DNA from: Paracandidimonas soli
Lineage (GTDB): Bacteria > Pseudomonadota > Gammaproteobacteria > Burkholderiales > Burkholderiaceae_B
Length of the DNA stretch: 64,000 nt
Assembly (NCBI RefSeq): GCF_004342005.1
Contig: NZ_SMBX01000008.1
Coordinates: 104,482 to 168,481, forward strand
Reading direction: 5' to 3'
Shown: one piece after another, positions 56,795 to 64,000 of the stretch
Position numbering within the stretch: the stretch's first letter is position 1
How the letters are laid out: each line of letters starts with the position of its first letter
Program-made: the position numbers and the translations under genes
Notes under the pieces: generated by a model
Databases searched by the model: none
What the model was told of the DNA's origin: nothing
What the model saw: the letters and a program-made list of their open reading frames with translations, nothing else

Positions 56795-57868
56795 TTAATC
56801 GGTGTCCAGGCTGGCCGGCAGGGTCAGCAGCAGTGCGATCAGGTCGGCCTGCCGGTTGGTATGAGTCTTTTGAAAGATGTTGCGCTTGTGAAAAGCCACC
56901 GTAGTCAGGGAGATGTCAAAGGTTTCGGCTATTTGCTCGGGTCGAAGGCCCTGGGCAAAGGCCCAGGCTACGCGCCCTTCGGTGGGCGTGAGCTTGAACA
57001 GCGATTCCAGAGCCTTGAGCGGGGCGGCCTTGTCGCGCTCACCAGCTGAAATGAACAACGCCACGGCGGGAGCCTCGTCCATGCCTCGGCAATCCAGCGA
57101 GCAAATGGTTACCAGCAGGTCGCGTTGGGCGTTACGACGAGGCAGTGAAAGAAATTCGGTGTACTCGTCGCCTTCGGTGGCGGCGTCGATGGCGGCTCGT
57201 ACCTGGGCCGACGAAGCCAACGAACCCGGCAAGCCTGCGGTATCGGGGCCCCCGGGGGGCGGCGAGTCGGCGCAATCCAGCAGCATGCGCTGGGCGGCGA
57301 TATTGGCAAACTGTGTGCGGCGTTCGCTATCCAGCAGCACGATGCCGGCCGTGATCAGGTTGAACATGCGCGAAAGACGCTCAAATGCGACACCGTCAGC
57401 AGGCACGGAAAGCATGGATGCGCCGGTTTCGGTGGCGGCTTTCGAGGAAGGTGTGCGGTTCTTCATGCGCTGCACCTGACGCAGGCGGGCAGAAATGGTC
57501 GCCAGCATTAAGTCGAAATTGACGGGCTTGACCAGGTAATCGTCGGCGCCCGCGTGCTTGCCCTGGGTAATCTGGCCCGAGCCGTCCTGGGCGCTAAGGA
57601 ATACGAAGGGAACGTCCGCCAGGTGGGGCATGGTTTCCCGTACCGACCGCAGCAGCTCGTAGCCGTCCATTATGGGCATGGCAATGTCGCAAAGGATCAG
57701 GTCGGGCTGGAAGCAGTGCAGCTGTGCCAGCGCCTGTCGGCCATGTGCGGCCTTGACCACCGCATAGCCGGCGTCAGTAAGCTCGTCGGCCAGTATGTCG
57801 CGCATGTCTTCATCGTCTTCGACCCACAATATGCTTGCCTGGGCGCACGGAACGTTTATGTTCGTCAT
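56795..57868 (-). CDS. response regulator: REC - PAS-like - LuxR-type HTH
   Basis: 357 residues. The receiver domain (about 12-130) has Asp61 in LILCDIAMPIMDGYELL as the phosphoacceptor and Lys in DDYLVKPV. The middle (about 165-285) reads like a PAS fold (AGIVLLDSERRTQFANIAAQRML). The C-terminus is a LuxR-type helix-turn-helix (LTPTEGRVAWAFAQGL, then AETFDISLTTVAFHKRNIFQK). It overlaps the kinase gene by 4 bases. It probably activates the adjacent envelope cluster. Confidence 0.88.
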   Translation of the reverse strand: MTNINVPCAQASILWVEDDEDMRDILADELTDAGYAVVKAAHGRQALAQLHCFQPDLILCDIAMPIMDGYELLRSVRETMPHLADVPFVFLSAQDGSGQITQGKHAGADDYLVKPVNFDLMLATISARLRQVQRMKNRTPSSKAATETGASMLSVPADGVAFERLSRMFNLITAGIVLLDSERRTQFANIAAQRMLLDCADSPPPGGPDTAGLPGSLASSAQVRAAIDAATEGDEYTEFLSLPRRNAQRDLLVTICSLDCRGMDEAPAVALFISAGERDKAAPLKALESLFKLTPTEGRVAWAFAQGLRPEQIAETFDISLTTVAFHKRNIFQKTHTNRQADLIALLLTLPASLDTD

Positions 57869-59280
57869 GCGGCCCCCAGCTTGACGGGCGCCGCTGCTTG
57901 CGTGGCGTCGTCAGGGCAAATTCTGAGATGCCGATGGCAGGGCAGTTGCAAAGTAAAGCTTGAGCCGACGCCGGGTTCCGAACACGCCAGTATGGTGCCG
58001 TTTTGCAAGACGGCCAGCTCCATGGCTATATGCAGCCCGATGCCTGTCCCGACAATGTCGGTGGTGGCCTTGGCTCGAAAATAGCGCTTGAAAACATGGG
58101 TAAGGTCGTGCGCGGATATGCCTCGGCCCTGGTCGCTTACCTGGCAGTAAATCTGGCCGTTCTGGCGATAGGTGCGTATCGATACCGCCGTGTCTTCTTC
58201 CGAGTATTTGATGGCGTTTGAAAGCAGGTTGCCGATGATCTGGCTGGTTAGCATGGAGTCGCAAAGCACGGTGGATTCACCTCCGGTTTCGTCGACGACG
58301 TGGATGGCTCGCCGTGGCGCAATCGCCTGTTGCTCGGCCACGGCCTGGCGCGCTATGTCGGCAAGGCGACACGGCCGCATTGCGACATCCAGCTGCTCCA
58401 TGAAGCGGTCTGCCTGAAGTATGTTTTCAATTAGCTGGTTAAGTCGCTGGGTGGCTTGTCGGGCTTTTGTGGCCCGGTGCCGGATCTCTTCCATGGCCAT
58501 GCGGTCGCCGGCGCGTATCAGTCTTTGCATGGTGGCGTCAATAATGGCCAGCGGAGTACGAAACTGATGCGACACCATTGAACCAAAGCTGCGGTACAGG
58601 TCGCTGATCTTGCGCTCGTTCTCCAACTGTTTCTGCAGCTCGATACCGCGCTGGCGAATGCGTTCGTTGTCGCGGGTCTTTTTCAGGGCCAGCAGCAATT
58701 GCACAGACAGCACTGCGCCGCAAATCCAGATTCCTATCATCAGGAAGAAAACGGTAAGCACGGCGTTGCGGTAGGTGTCTATGCGTTCTCCGGCTTCTTC
58801 CCATTGGGCCATCATGGCCTTGCCGGATGCGCTTTGCAGCGTGGCGCTGAAGATGCTCAGTGCCTGGCGAATCTGTGCGTAGCCTGCAGCGTCGATAGTG
58901 CCGTTCTCGAAAAGTTCGGCAAGCTTTACCACGGCGTCGGCTTGGATGGTAAGTGTTTCGGCGATGCCCATCGCCTGCAGGGCCCGCTTTTGCGGGCCGT
59001 CGTTAAGCACGCTGATCCGGCTAAGCAGCATCTGGTAGCGGTGAAGCAGGTCGCTGTCAGAGCCGGGGTCGACCAATCGATGCTGTACCGCGTTGGCCAG
59101 CATCAGGCTTTCGACGTGGGTCTGGTAGATGACCCACACCATGTTGGCATTGACGTTGTTTCGCATGGCGCGCTGGATGTCGGCAAGCCGGAACAAAGAG
59201 ACGGTAAGCAGGATGGCCAGCACCATGATCGCCAATATGGGTAGAAGGTATCCCAGCACGTTGGAGCGTGTCAGACTCAT
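57865..59280 (-). CDS. membrane sensor histidine kinase
   Basis: 471 residues. Membrane helices at about 10-32 and 175-200 enclose a helical periplasmic sensor of about 140 residues, with no recognised ligand fold. The DHp box has His238 in SMVSHQFRTPLAIID; the N, G1 and G2 boxes are NLLSNAIKYS, SDQGRGIS and GTGIGLHIA. It phosphorylates the response regulator encoded by the overlapping gene. A small molybdopterin-oxidoreductase-fold protein is encoded 12 bases upstream and may be its periplasmic accessory. Confidence 0.9.
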   Translation of the reverse strand: MSLTRSNVLGYLLPILAIMVLAILLTVSLFRLADIQRAMRNNVNANMVWVIYQTHVESLMLANAVQHRLVDPGSDSDLLHRYQMLLSRISVLNDGPQKRALQAMGIAETLTIQADAVVKLAELFENGTIDAAGYAQIRQALSIFSATLQSASGKAMMAQWEEAGERIDTYRNAVLTVFFLMIGIWICGAVLSVQLLLALKKTRDNERIRQRGIELQKQLENERKISDLYRSFGSMVSHQFRTPLAIIDATMQRLIRAGDRMAMEEIRHRATKARQATQRLNQLIENILQADRFMEQLDVAMRPCRLADIARQAVAEQQAIAPRRAIHVVDETGGESTVLCDSMLTSQIIGNLLSNAIKYSEEDTAVSIRTYRQNGQIYCQVSDQGRGISAHDLTHVFKRYFRAKATTDIVGTGIGLHIAMELAVLQNGTILACSEPGVGSSFTLQLPCHRHLRICPDDATQAAAPVKLGAA

Positions 59281-59292
59281 GCCGTTATCGTG

Positions 59293-59844
59293 TTATTTGA
59301 CGGTAATGCGATGCAGCTGCCACACCCATCGATAGTCGTAGCGGATATCTTGCAATTGACGCCAGTCGTCGCGGGGATAGACGATCCAGAAAGGGCCTTT
59401 GCCCGACGGCAGCAGCCTTTCGCCGTCCATGTGGGTTGCGAGCAGAACGTCGTAATCGTTGAAGTCGGCAACCGGTATGTCGACGTTGTAGTTATTGAGC
59501 GCCCGGGCTTCGATCAGTGTTCCCTGGGCGCCCACCAGTTGCAGCAGGTCGCGCACCAGAATGCCGTCGAAGCGTCTTACGCCGTCGGTAACAGCTGTGG
59601 TGGTGTGCAGGCTGTGGGCGGGCAGACTACGTATTATGTTCAGGTCAAGCCGTGCTTCGCCTGGCGCGTTGTTGTGCTGAATAGCGCCATCGATAACAAG
59701 CAGAACTTCAGTGGTGGGCTGTGCCAGCCCGTTACCGGAGCCGGGCTCGGAAAAAGCAAAGGCCTGGGGCGCGCCGGCTGCGGCGACGCCCCAAAGCAAG
59801 CTCGATGCCAACCATCGCCATCGTTGCGTTATGGTGTGTCGCAT
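59293..59844 (-). CDS. exported molybdopterin-oxidoreductase-fold protein, small
   Basis: 183 residues with a signal peptide (about 1-30, AFA-FS). The rest matches the sulfite-oxidase-type molybdopterin-binding fold: VRRFDGILVRDLLQLVGAQG, ALNNYNVDIPVADFNDYDVL and GKGPFWIVYPRDD. The cofactor-ligand Cys found in true enzymes is not seen, so it is probably a binding or sensing domain. It is 12 bases upstream of the histidine kinase gene, suggesting a three-gene signalling operon. Confidence 0.75.
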   Translation of the reverse strand: MRHTITQRWRWLASSLLWGVAAAGAPQAFAFSEPGSGNGLAQPTTEVLLVIDGAIQHNNAPGEARLDLNIIRSLPAHSLHTTTAVTDGVRRFDGILVRDLLQLVGAQGTLIEARALNNYNVDIPVADFNDYDVLLATHMDGERLLPSGKGPFWIVYPRDDWRQLQDIRYDYRWVWQLHRITVK

Positions 59845-59867
59845 GTGCCCCCCCTTTCGTGTCGGGG

Positions 59868-61463
59868 TTAGGGTACCCCAACCGACCCGCTTGTCAAGGG
59901 TTCGCCAGTGGCGGCAGCGGCTGCTTCGGCGTCTTGTGCGTCGGCCTCGGCTGCGATGTGGGGCAGCACCATTGGCAGGTTTGCCAGCACGCGTTTGGAA
60001 CTGTCCATCACGTAGCGCAGTTCGTACTCGCCGGGTTCTTGCGGCATCCTGATGGTTACCGGCGTGCCGGGTTCCGTGCGTGCGTAGTCAAGGTACTTCT
60101 CGGCGGGTGCGCCCTTGGGTACGATGGTGATGTAATCGCCGCGATTGTTCGGGCCTGTCCATGCCACCGTGGCCGTGCCGCCGGGAACGGCGTTGCCAAC
60201 CAGCTCCAGGCTTGCCGATACAGGGGCGAGGATTAGCGGCTGCGAGGCAAGCACACGTGTGGATTTATCCAGCACGTAGCGGATTTCGTACCGGCCCTCG
60301 CTATCCGGGGCCACTACCCTTACCGGGTTGCCGCTGCTGGTGCGGGCGTAGTCGTTGTATTTTGCGTCGGGCGCGCCCGCCTCGACCACGGTAATGTAGT
60401 CGCCCGGGCTGTCTGGGCCTGTCCATTGCACTGTTACCCAGCCGCCTGCGCCCACGCTTTCGGGGCCTGAAACCGTGGCTTCCACAGGCACCAGTTTTAT
60501 GGCTTGCCGCGCCAGCACGGCACTGCGCCCGGCCATAACGTAGCGCACCTCGTAATTCCCCGGCGTGCCGGGTGTCTGCAGCTTGATCGGGCTTCCTCGT
60601 TCGGTGCGCTCATAGGCGCCGCTCTGGATGTCGCTTTCCTGGGGGTCGATGATGGTGACGTAGTCGCCAGGCGCGTCGGGGCCAGTCCAGCCGATCTCAA
60701 TAAAGACGCCGGCGCCTGCAACTTCTGGAGCATCGAGAGTGGCTGCGGGCAGGGCGGGTTCCGGTTCAGGCTCGGGCGGTGCCGCACGAGTGGCCTGCAT
60801 CGCGGCGTTCAGAGCATGGCTTAGCCGGGCAGCGTCGTCGGCGGCAAAGTACTGGCCGCCCGTGTTGTGGGCCAGGCAGGCAACCTGTTCGCCTTGTTGC
60901 TTGGTCAGGCCAAGGCCCACCACGTGCGCGGTGAAGTCCACCCCGCTTTGCTTCAGCTCGGTACCCAGGGCACAGGGGTCGGCATTGCAGGTTTCTTCGC
61001 CGTCGGTAATCAGGATGACGGTTGCCTTGTCTTCGGTGTGGCGTAGTTCGGCGGCGGCTTGCTGCACGGCTGCCGACAAAGGGGTCTTGCCCAGGAAGCG
61101 CATGCTTTGCACTGCCTGCACGATGGCCCCCTTGGTATTTGCCGCCGGTGCAACCAGGGTTTCGATGTCGCTGCAGTTGCCTTTTTCGCGGTGGCCGTAG
61201 GCCATCAGGCCCAGCTCCATGGTGTCGGGTACGGTTTCAAGCATGTCGCGCAAGGCCTGGCGCGCAATCTCGAGCTTGGGTTTGCCGTCGATCTGGCCCC
61301 ACATGGAGCCCGAACCGTCGAACACGATAATGGCGCGCTCAGTGGCATGCGCGCCTGGACTGGCCGCGCCTGTGCCGGCCGTAAGCATCGCGATCAGGGC
61401 GACAGGACCTAGGATCTTCAACACTGGCATGCTCCATGAAAAAGCTTGGTTGGATTTGGCCAT
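59868..61463 (-). CDS. secreted von Willebrand factor A protein with three repeat modules
   Basis: 531 residues from the ATG at 61463; ATG 61430 is an alternative. A signal sequence precedes the VWA domain, whose metal site D49-G-S-G-S53 lies in IIVFDGSGSMWGQ with a later LITDGEE. After a Pro/Glu linker come three modules of about 85 residues, each with WTGPD..GDYITIV, a Y..YARTxxGxP turn and a YEVRYVM strand. The tail is Ala-rich. The modules look like carbohydrate- or protein-binding beta-sandwiches. It lies upstream of the signalling operon on the same strand. Confidence 0.85.
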   Translation of the reverse strand: MAKSNQAFSWSMPVLKILGPVALIAMLTAGTGAASPGAHATERAIIVFDGSGSMWGQIDGKPKLEIARQALRDMLETVPDTMELGLMAYGHREKGNCSDIETLVAPAANTKGAIVQAVQSMRFLGKTPLSAAVQQAAAELRHTEDKATVILITDGEETCNADPCALGTELKQSGVDFTAHVVGLGLTKQQGEQVACLAHNTGGQYFAADDAARLSHALNAAMQATRAAPPEPEPEPALPAATLDAPEVAGAGVFIEIGWTGPDAPGDYVTIIDPQESDIQSGAYERTERGSPIKLQTPGTPGNYEVRYVMAGRSAVLARQAIKLVPVEATVSGPESVGAGGWVTVQWTGPDSPGDYITVVEAGAPDAKYNDYARTSSGNPVRVVAPDSEGRYEIRYVLDKSTRVLASQPLILAPVSASLELVGNAVPGGTATVAWTGPNNRGDYITIVPKGAPAEKYLDYARTEPGTPVTIRMPQEPGEYELRYVMDSSKRVLANLPMVLPHIAAEADAQDAEAAAAATGEPLTSGSVGVP

Positions 61464-61863
61464 GCCCGAGTAAAGCCGGCCGGGAACCGCCGCCTGCTGT
61501 CGGCCAGCAAGCTGCAATGAAGTGGATGCTAGCCATGGGGCCGCCTTGTGTCGCCGTCTGTTTGTATGGGGTTCGCCTGGGCGTACATGCGTGTCGCCTC
61601 GGCGCCGCGCCAGAAGCTGGACGGGCGCGGACACGCCAAAGTCGGGCGCGCGAAGGCCGCGCCACCGGCCTATATGGAAAAATTCGGTCGAGACGGGGTC
61701 CAAGTCGGCATCGGGCGTCATTCTGTGGGCAATGCTACTCCGACGAGGCACTTTCCCGTCTAAACAGACGGTGCGCAGAGCGTGGAGGCTTATTACGATG
61801 TCAGGGCTGTGCGGCAGCCAGCACGCAAGCCGCTTGATCTGAATTCTTTTGCCGGAACCCCCC
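61464..61863. other. 400-bp divergent region between the VWA and secreted helical protein genes
   Basis: No gene is supported. It should hold both promoters. A small hairpin (CCGTCT-AAAC-AGACGG at 61756-61771) is the clearest structure. If the VWA gene used a more upstream start, this gap would shrink, but the residues there do not look protein-like. Confidence 0.4.
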
Positions 61864-62406
61864 ATGACACTACTTCAACGTTTAGCCGCCGCCTTAACCA
61901 TGCTGTTTTGCCTGGGGCTGTCACATGCTTACGCCGAGCCCCTTACATCGGAACAGGTTGGTCGCTTCATCGCCAGCATGCCCGAGCTTACGGCGCTTGG
62001 AGAAAAATATCAGGATTCTGCGCAGCGCAATATCGACCCCAGGCGACCATTGGGCTCCAGCCTTGAACTAATGGGCGGCAAGGGCCAGGAGTACGCCGAC
62101 CTGGCTCAACTGGCAGCCCGGCACGGCTTCAGCAGCCCCGAGCAGTGGGCCGATGTCGGCGACCGCACCATGCAGGCTTACCAATTTGCATCCAGCCCCG
62201 TACCGCCCGACCAGGTCGACGCCATGTATCAGCAAGGCATTGCCAACATCCTTAAAGATGCCAAGCTAAGCGCCGAACAAAAGCAATTGATTCTTAGCCG
62301 TATGGAAAAGACCCACAGCGGCAACCAGCAGGCTCGGCAGGCGGTCGATAAAGATATTCCAGCGCTTAAGCCGCACATGGCCGAACTCGATAAGCTGTTC
62401 GAGTAG
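61864..62406 (+). CDS. small secreted helical protein of unknown function
   Basis: 180 residues from the ATG at 61864. Signal peptide to about residue 24 (AYA-EP). The mature part is mostly helical: EQVGRFIASMPELTALGEKY, then LAQLAARHGFSSPEQWADVG and a charged C-terminal helix. It resembles periplasmic DUF2059/DUF-type helical bundles only in general character. It is divergent from the VWA gene and its stop lies at the joint with the truncated AbiEii gene, so the cluster border is here. Confidence 0.6.
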   Translation: MTLLQRLAAALTMLFCLGLSHAYAEPLTSEQVGRFIASMPELTALGEKYQDSAQRNIDPRRPLGSSLELMGGKGQEYADLAQLAARHGFSSPEQWADVGDRTMQAYQFASSPVPPDQVDAMYQQGIANILKDAKLSAEQKQLILSRMEKTHSGNQQARQAVDKDIPALKPHMAELDKLFE

Positions 62407-62708
62407 GCGTTCTCGGCGATCAGTTTGGTATCGGCCAAATCTTTACTGCGGGTCAGGCGAGTTTGGACACCAAGCGGTTCAAGGCGTTGAGAGATAGTGG
62501 CTAGTTCGTCGGTGATGGCCTGCAGCGCTTGGTCGCGTTTTTTTTGCCAGGGGCGGTAGGCTACGTCGATATCAACGGACAGGCGGGGCATGTCCTGCAC
62601 GAACAGATTGATTGCCGTACCTCCCTTCATGGCAAAGATGTCGTTATTGAAAACAGCCGGGGTAACGGCCAGCAGCAAACGGACCGTATCCGCGTAGGTT
62701 TTATCCAT
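62407..62708 (-). pseudogene. AbiEii-type toxin (nucleotidyltransferase), 3' part lost
   Basis: The first about 100 residues are authentic: the nucleotidyltransferase motif KGGTAINLF, and LSVDIDVAYRPWQKKRD with the two catalytic Asp. The frame then runs into the antisense of the secreted helical protein gene with no homology. AbiEii proteins are normally close to 300 residues, so most of the C-terminal helical domain is gone. Its start overlaps the AbiEi stop by 8 bases. Confidence 0.8.
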
Positions 62709-63456
62709 GAGGATTCAGGCTCAGTAAAGTACCGTCTGGAAGCCGGCTCATCCACCGTTTGTCGCTACCCGTCTGTATTGGATAGCGCGCCAACAAGTCA
62801 TCGGCATCGACCACCCCTGTTTCCCGGGCCCAGGTAAGAAAAAGGCGAACGGCTTTGATGCTGGTACAGCACGTCAGCAGCTGGCCGAGCAGGTCCTTGC
62901 GTGATGAGCGCAGGCCGTCGAAGAGATGCCTGGCTTCCTCCAGGCTTTGTCGGGTCCCTGCGTCGTACAGCATTTCCAGCACGGCACGTTCAGCAACCGC
63001 TACACAGAGATCATCTGGCAGGCCGGGTGGGGTTGTCAGAGTCTTGCCTGGCAGGTCGCTGTCTGGCCAGTTGAAGAGCCGGGCGTAGACGTATCGGGCC
63101 GGGAATCGTGAGGTGAACCATTCGGGCAAAATATAGCGGGTGTCGCCCCATAGCACTAGCGTGTCGCGACCCAGGTTGTGTCTGATGCCTTGCAGAGCGA
63201 GGGCGCTTTTACCTGCGACGTGCAGACCTGAAACGTGTCGCTGAAGAAACAGCAATGCGCCATAGACGCTGAAGTCGTCATTGGGAAAGGCATAGACGCC
63301 TTGAGCCAGGCGCACGAGCCATCCATTCTTGACATAGTCAGCCGCCATCTTGGGGGACACGCCAAGCTCCCCCAAGGTGTGAAGGTCAAACGGTGCACCC
63401 CTCGGGATATCGGACTGCACACGTTTGATTAGATTGTGCTTTGAATTTCCGCTCAT
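62701..63456 (-). CDS. AbiEi-type antitoxin (type IV toxin-antitoxin)
   Basis: 251 residues. An N-terminal winged-helix domain (about 1-90; TLGELGVSPKMAADYVKNGW is the recognition region) is followed by the larger AbiEi C-terminal domain (GLHVAGKSALALQG, then a helical region). AbiEi represses its own promoter and counters the nucleotidyltransferase AbiEii without binding it. Here the antitoxin is intact while the toxin is cut, so it can only act as a regulator. Confidence 0.85.
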   Translation of the reverse strand: MSGNSKHNLIKRVQSDIPRGAPFDLHTLGELGVSPKMAADYVKNGWLVRLAQGVYAFPNDDFSVYGALLFLQRHVSGLHVAGKSALALQGIRHNLGRDTLVLWGDTRYILPEWFTSRFPARYVYARLFNWPDSDLPGKTLTTPPGLPDDLCVAVAERAVLEMLYDAGTRQSLEEARHLFDGLRSSRKDLLGQLLTCCTSIKAVRLFLTWARETGVVDADDLLARYPIQTGSDKRWMSRLPDGTLLSLNPHG

Positions 63457-63546
63457 AGGTTAAAAATAGCACGAAATTCAATCATAGAGGCCACTGCGTG
63501 AAAAACAGGTAAGTTTCTAGCTCGCTTCCCGTTCTTCCAAAAGGAT

Positions 63547-63603
63547 GATTAGATTTTGAATCTTGATTAACTTTATGCGTTAATTTGATGTCAAAATCTA
63601 ATC
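63547..63603. promoter_or_regulatory. 13-bp perfect inverted repeat upstream of abiEi
   Basis: GATTAGATTTTGA (63547-63559) and TCAAAATCTAATC (63591-63603) with a 31-base AT-rich spacer that itself has TTAAC...GTTAA. It is about 90 bases before the AbiEi start. AbiEi proteins bind paired inverted repeats in their promoters, so this is a reasonable operator; an insertion-sequence end is the alternative. Confidence 0.5.
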
Positions 63604-63758
63604 GGAATCCTCAAAGGCACCTTCAACGGCATGAACAAGGCTTCTACACCAAGTTGGAAATGATCTCGCGACGGGCGTATGGATTTAGAAATTTTGGGAA
63701 TTACCGACTGCGTGTCTTGGCGCAGTGCGGTTGGGATGGTGTAACTAACCTAGTTTGA
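63604..63758 (+). pseudogene. C-terminal scrap of an ISL3-family transposase
   Basis: The plus-strand frame reads KLEMISRRAYGFRNFGNYRL then RVLAQCGWDG and stops at 63758; this is the usual C-terminus of ISL3-type transposases. A piece just before it (GILKGTFNGMNK) is in another frame, so the fragment is also shifted. The rest of the gene is absent. Confidence 0.65.
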
Positions 63759-63847
63759 TGGATGCCCCGTCCCCCTTTAATGGGGTAGAGTCTAGAGCCC
63801 CAACTTTGGGAGTGGAGTTCATCAATGGAGTAGAGCGGAATGCAAAA

Positions 63848-63880
63848 AAGCCCTCGATCTCTTATGAAATCAAGGGCTTT
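63848..63880 (-). terminator. hairpin with a T-run on the minus strand
   Basis: AAGCCCTCGAT pairs with ATCAAGGGCTT (one mismatch); on the minus strand it is followed by a T-run. It is preceded on that strand by TTCCGCCACCA, which looks like a tRNA 3' end with its terminator. Confidence 0.55.
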
Positions 63881-63905
63881 GGAATTCTGGTGGCGGAACA
63901 CGGAA

Positions 63906-64000
63906 TGAATCGCCCCGGGAATCGCGGAGGCTGTTTGGTTAAAGTACAGCGTTCATCGGCACGGCGGCGGGGTGAGTACGGTGATAGAGTTCCTCCGCCT
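63906..64000. mobile_element. probable end of an IS3-type element running off the window
   Basis: TGAATCGCCCCGGG followed by a GCGGAGGC block resembles the terminal repeat of IS3-family elements (TGAACCGCCCCGGG is common). The rest of the window is GC-rich with no clear gene, so the element would continue beyond 64000. Assignment rests on the end sequence alone. Confidence 0.4.

Overview
The window looks like a chromosome segment from a high-GC betaproteobacterium of the order Burkholderiales, most likely the Alcaligenaceae (Bordetella/Achromobacter-like). The grounds are the gene families and their order: metG divergent from apbC, the tamA-tamB pair, two Bug-type (TctC) solute receptors without a transporter nearby, CoA-transferase/crotonase operons controlled by LysR regulators, and family-typical dcd, gdhA, queF and chrA. 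The family assignment is an inference and no marker gene settles it.

Layout. 1-2.1 kb: the tail of an unidentified gene, an O-methyltransferase-like protein and a DUF4213/DUF364 protein in one tight operon. 2.2-6.8 kb: a membrane alpha/beta hydrolase, a glyoxalase-fold protein, an APC permease and a methyltransferase-fold protein with a signal peptide. 6.9-15.1 kb: catabolic genes: a LysR gene divergent from mmsA, a second LysR gene facing a broken DUF3100/hydroxyisobutyrate dehydrogenase chimera, an aldehyde dehydrogenase and an M20 amidohydrolase. 15.3-32.9 kb: mostly housekeeping: metG, apbC, tamA-tamB, dcd, an amino acid decarboxylase, a flavoprotein, a PAS-PAS-GAF-GGDEF-EAL protein, and the queuosine pair yhhQ-queF. 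33.2-39.5 kb: a Bug receptor, a damaged tnpB element, and a LysR-Bug-CaiB-crotonase operon. 39.6-49.5 kb: Hsp20 with a sigma-32-like promoter, chrA, a DUF1428/marR divergon carrying a 293-bp tandem duplication, gdhA, dodecin, a glycosyltransferase, and a broken COG0523 GTPase with a Zur-like box.

From 49.5 kb the content turns accessory. A graveyard of fragments (integrase arm domain, middle of an NADH dehydrogenase, collapsed IS3-type element) leads into a minus-strand cluster at 51.2-61.5 kb. That cluster encodes an exported HExxH protein, two lipoproteins, a secreted protein, a multi-pass membrane protein, a response regulator/histidine kinase pair, a small exported molybdopterin-oxidoreductase-fold protein, and a von Willebrand A protein with three repeat modules; a small secreted helical protein (61.9 kb) is divergent. 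I do not recognise this set as a described system. It is the best candidate in the window for something new, probably an envelope surveillance or processing system. On its right it abuts an AbiE type IV toxin-antitoxin locus whose toxin is cut off, then an ISL3-type transposase scrap and a probable IS end.

A theme across the window is genes damaged by internal deletion: the DUF3100/HIBADH chimera, tnpB, a glyoxalase-fold remnant, the COG0523 GTPase and the IS3-type remnant all look like a 5' part joined to a 3' part. Three solitary copies of a hairpin motif that looks like an IS200/IS605 (TnpB) right end lie in gene-flanking intergenic DNA, two after stop codons and one before the dodecin gene.
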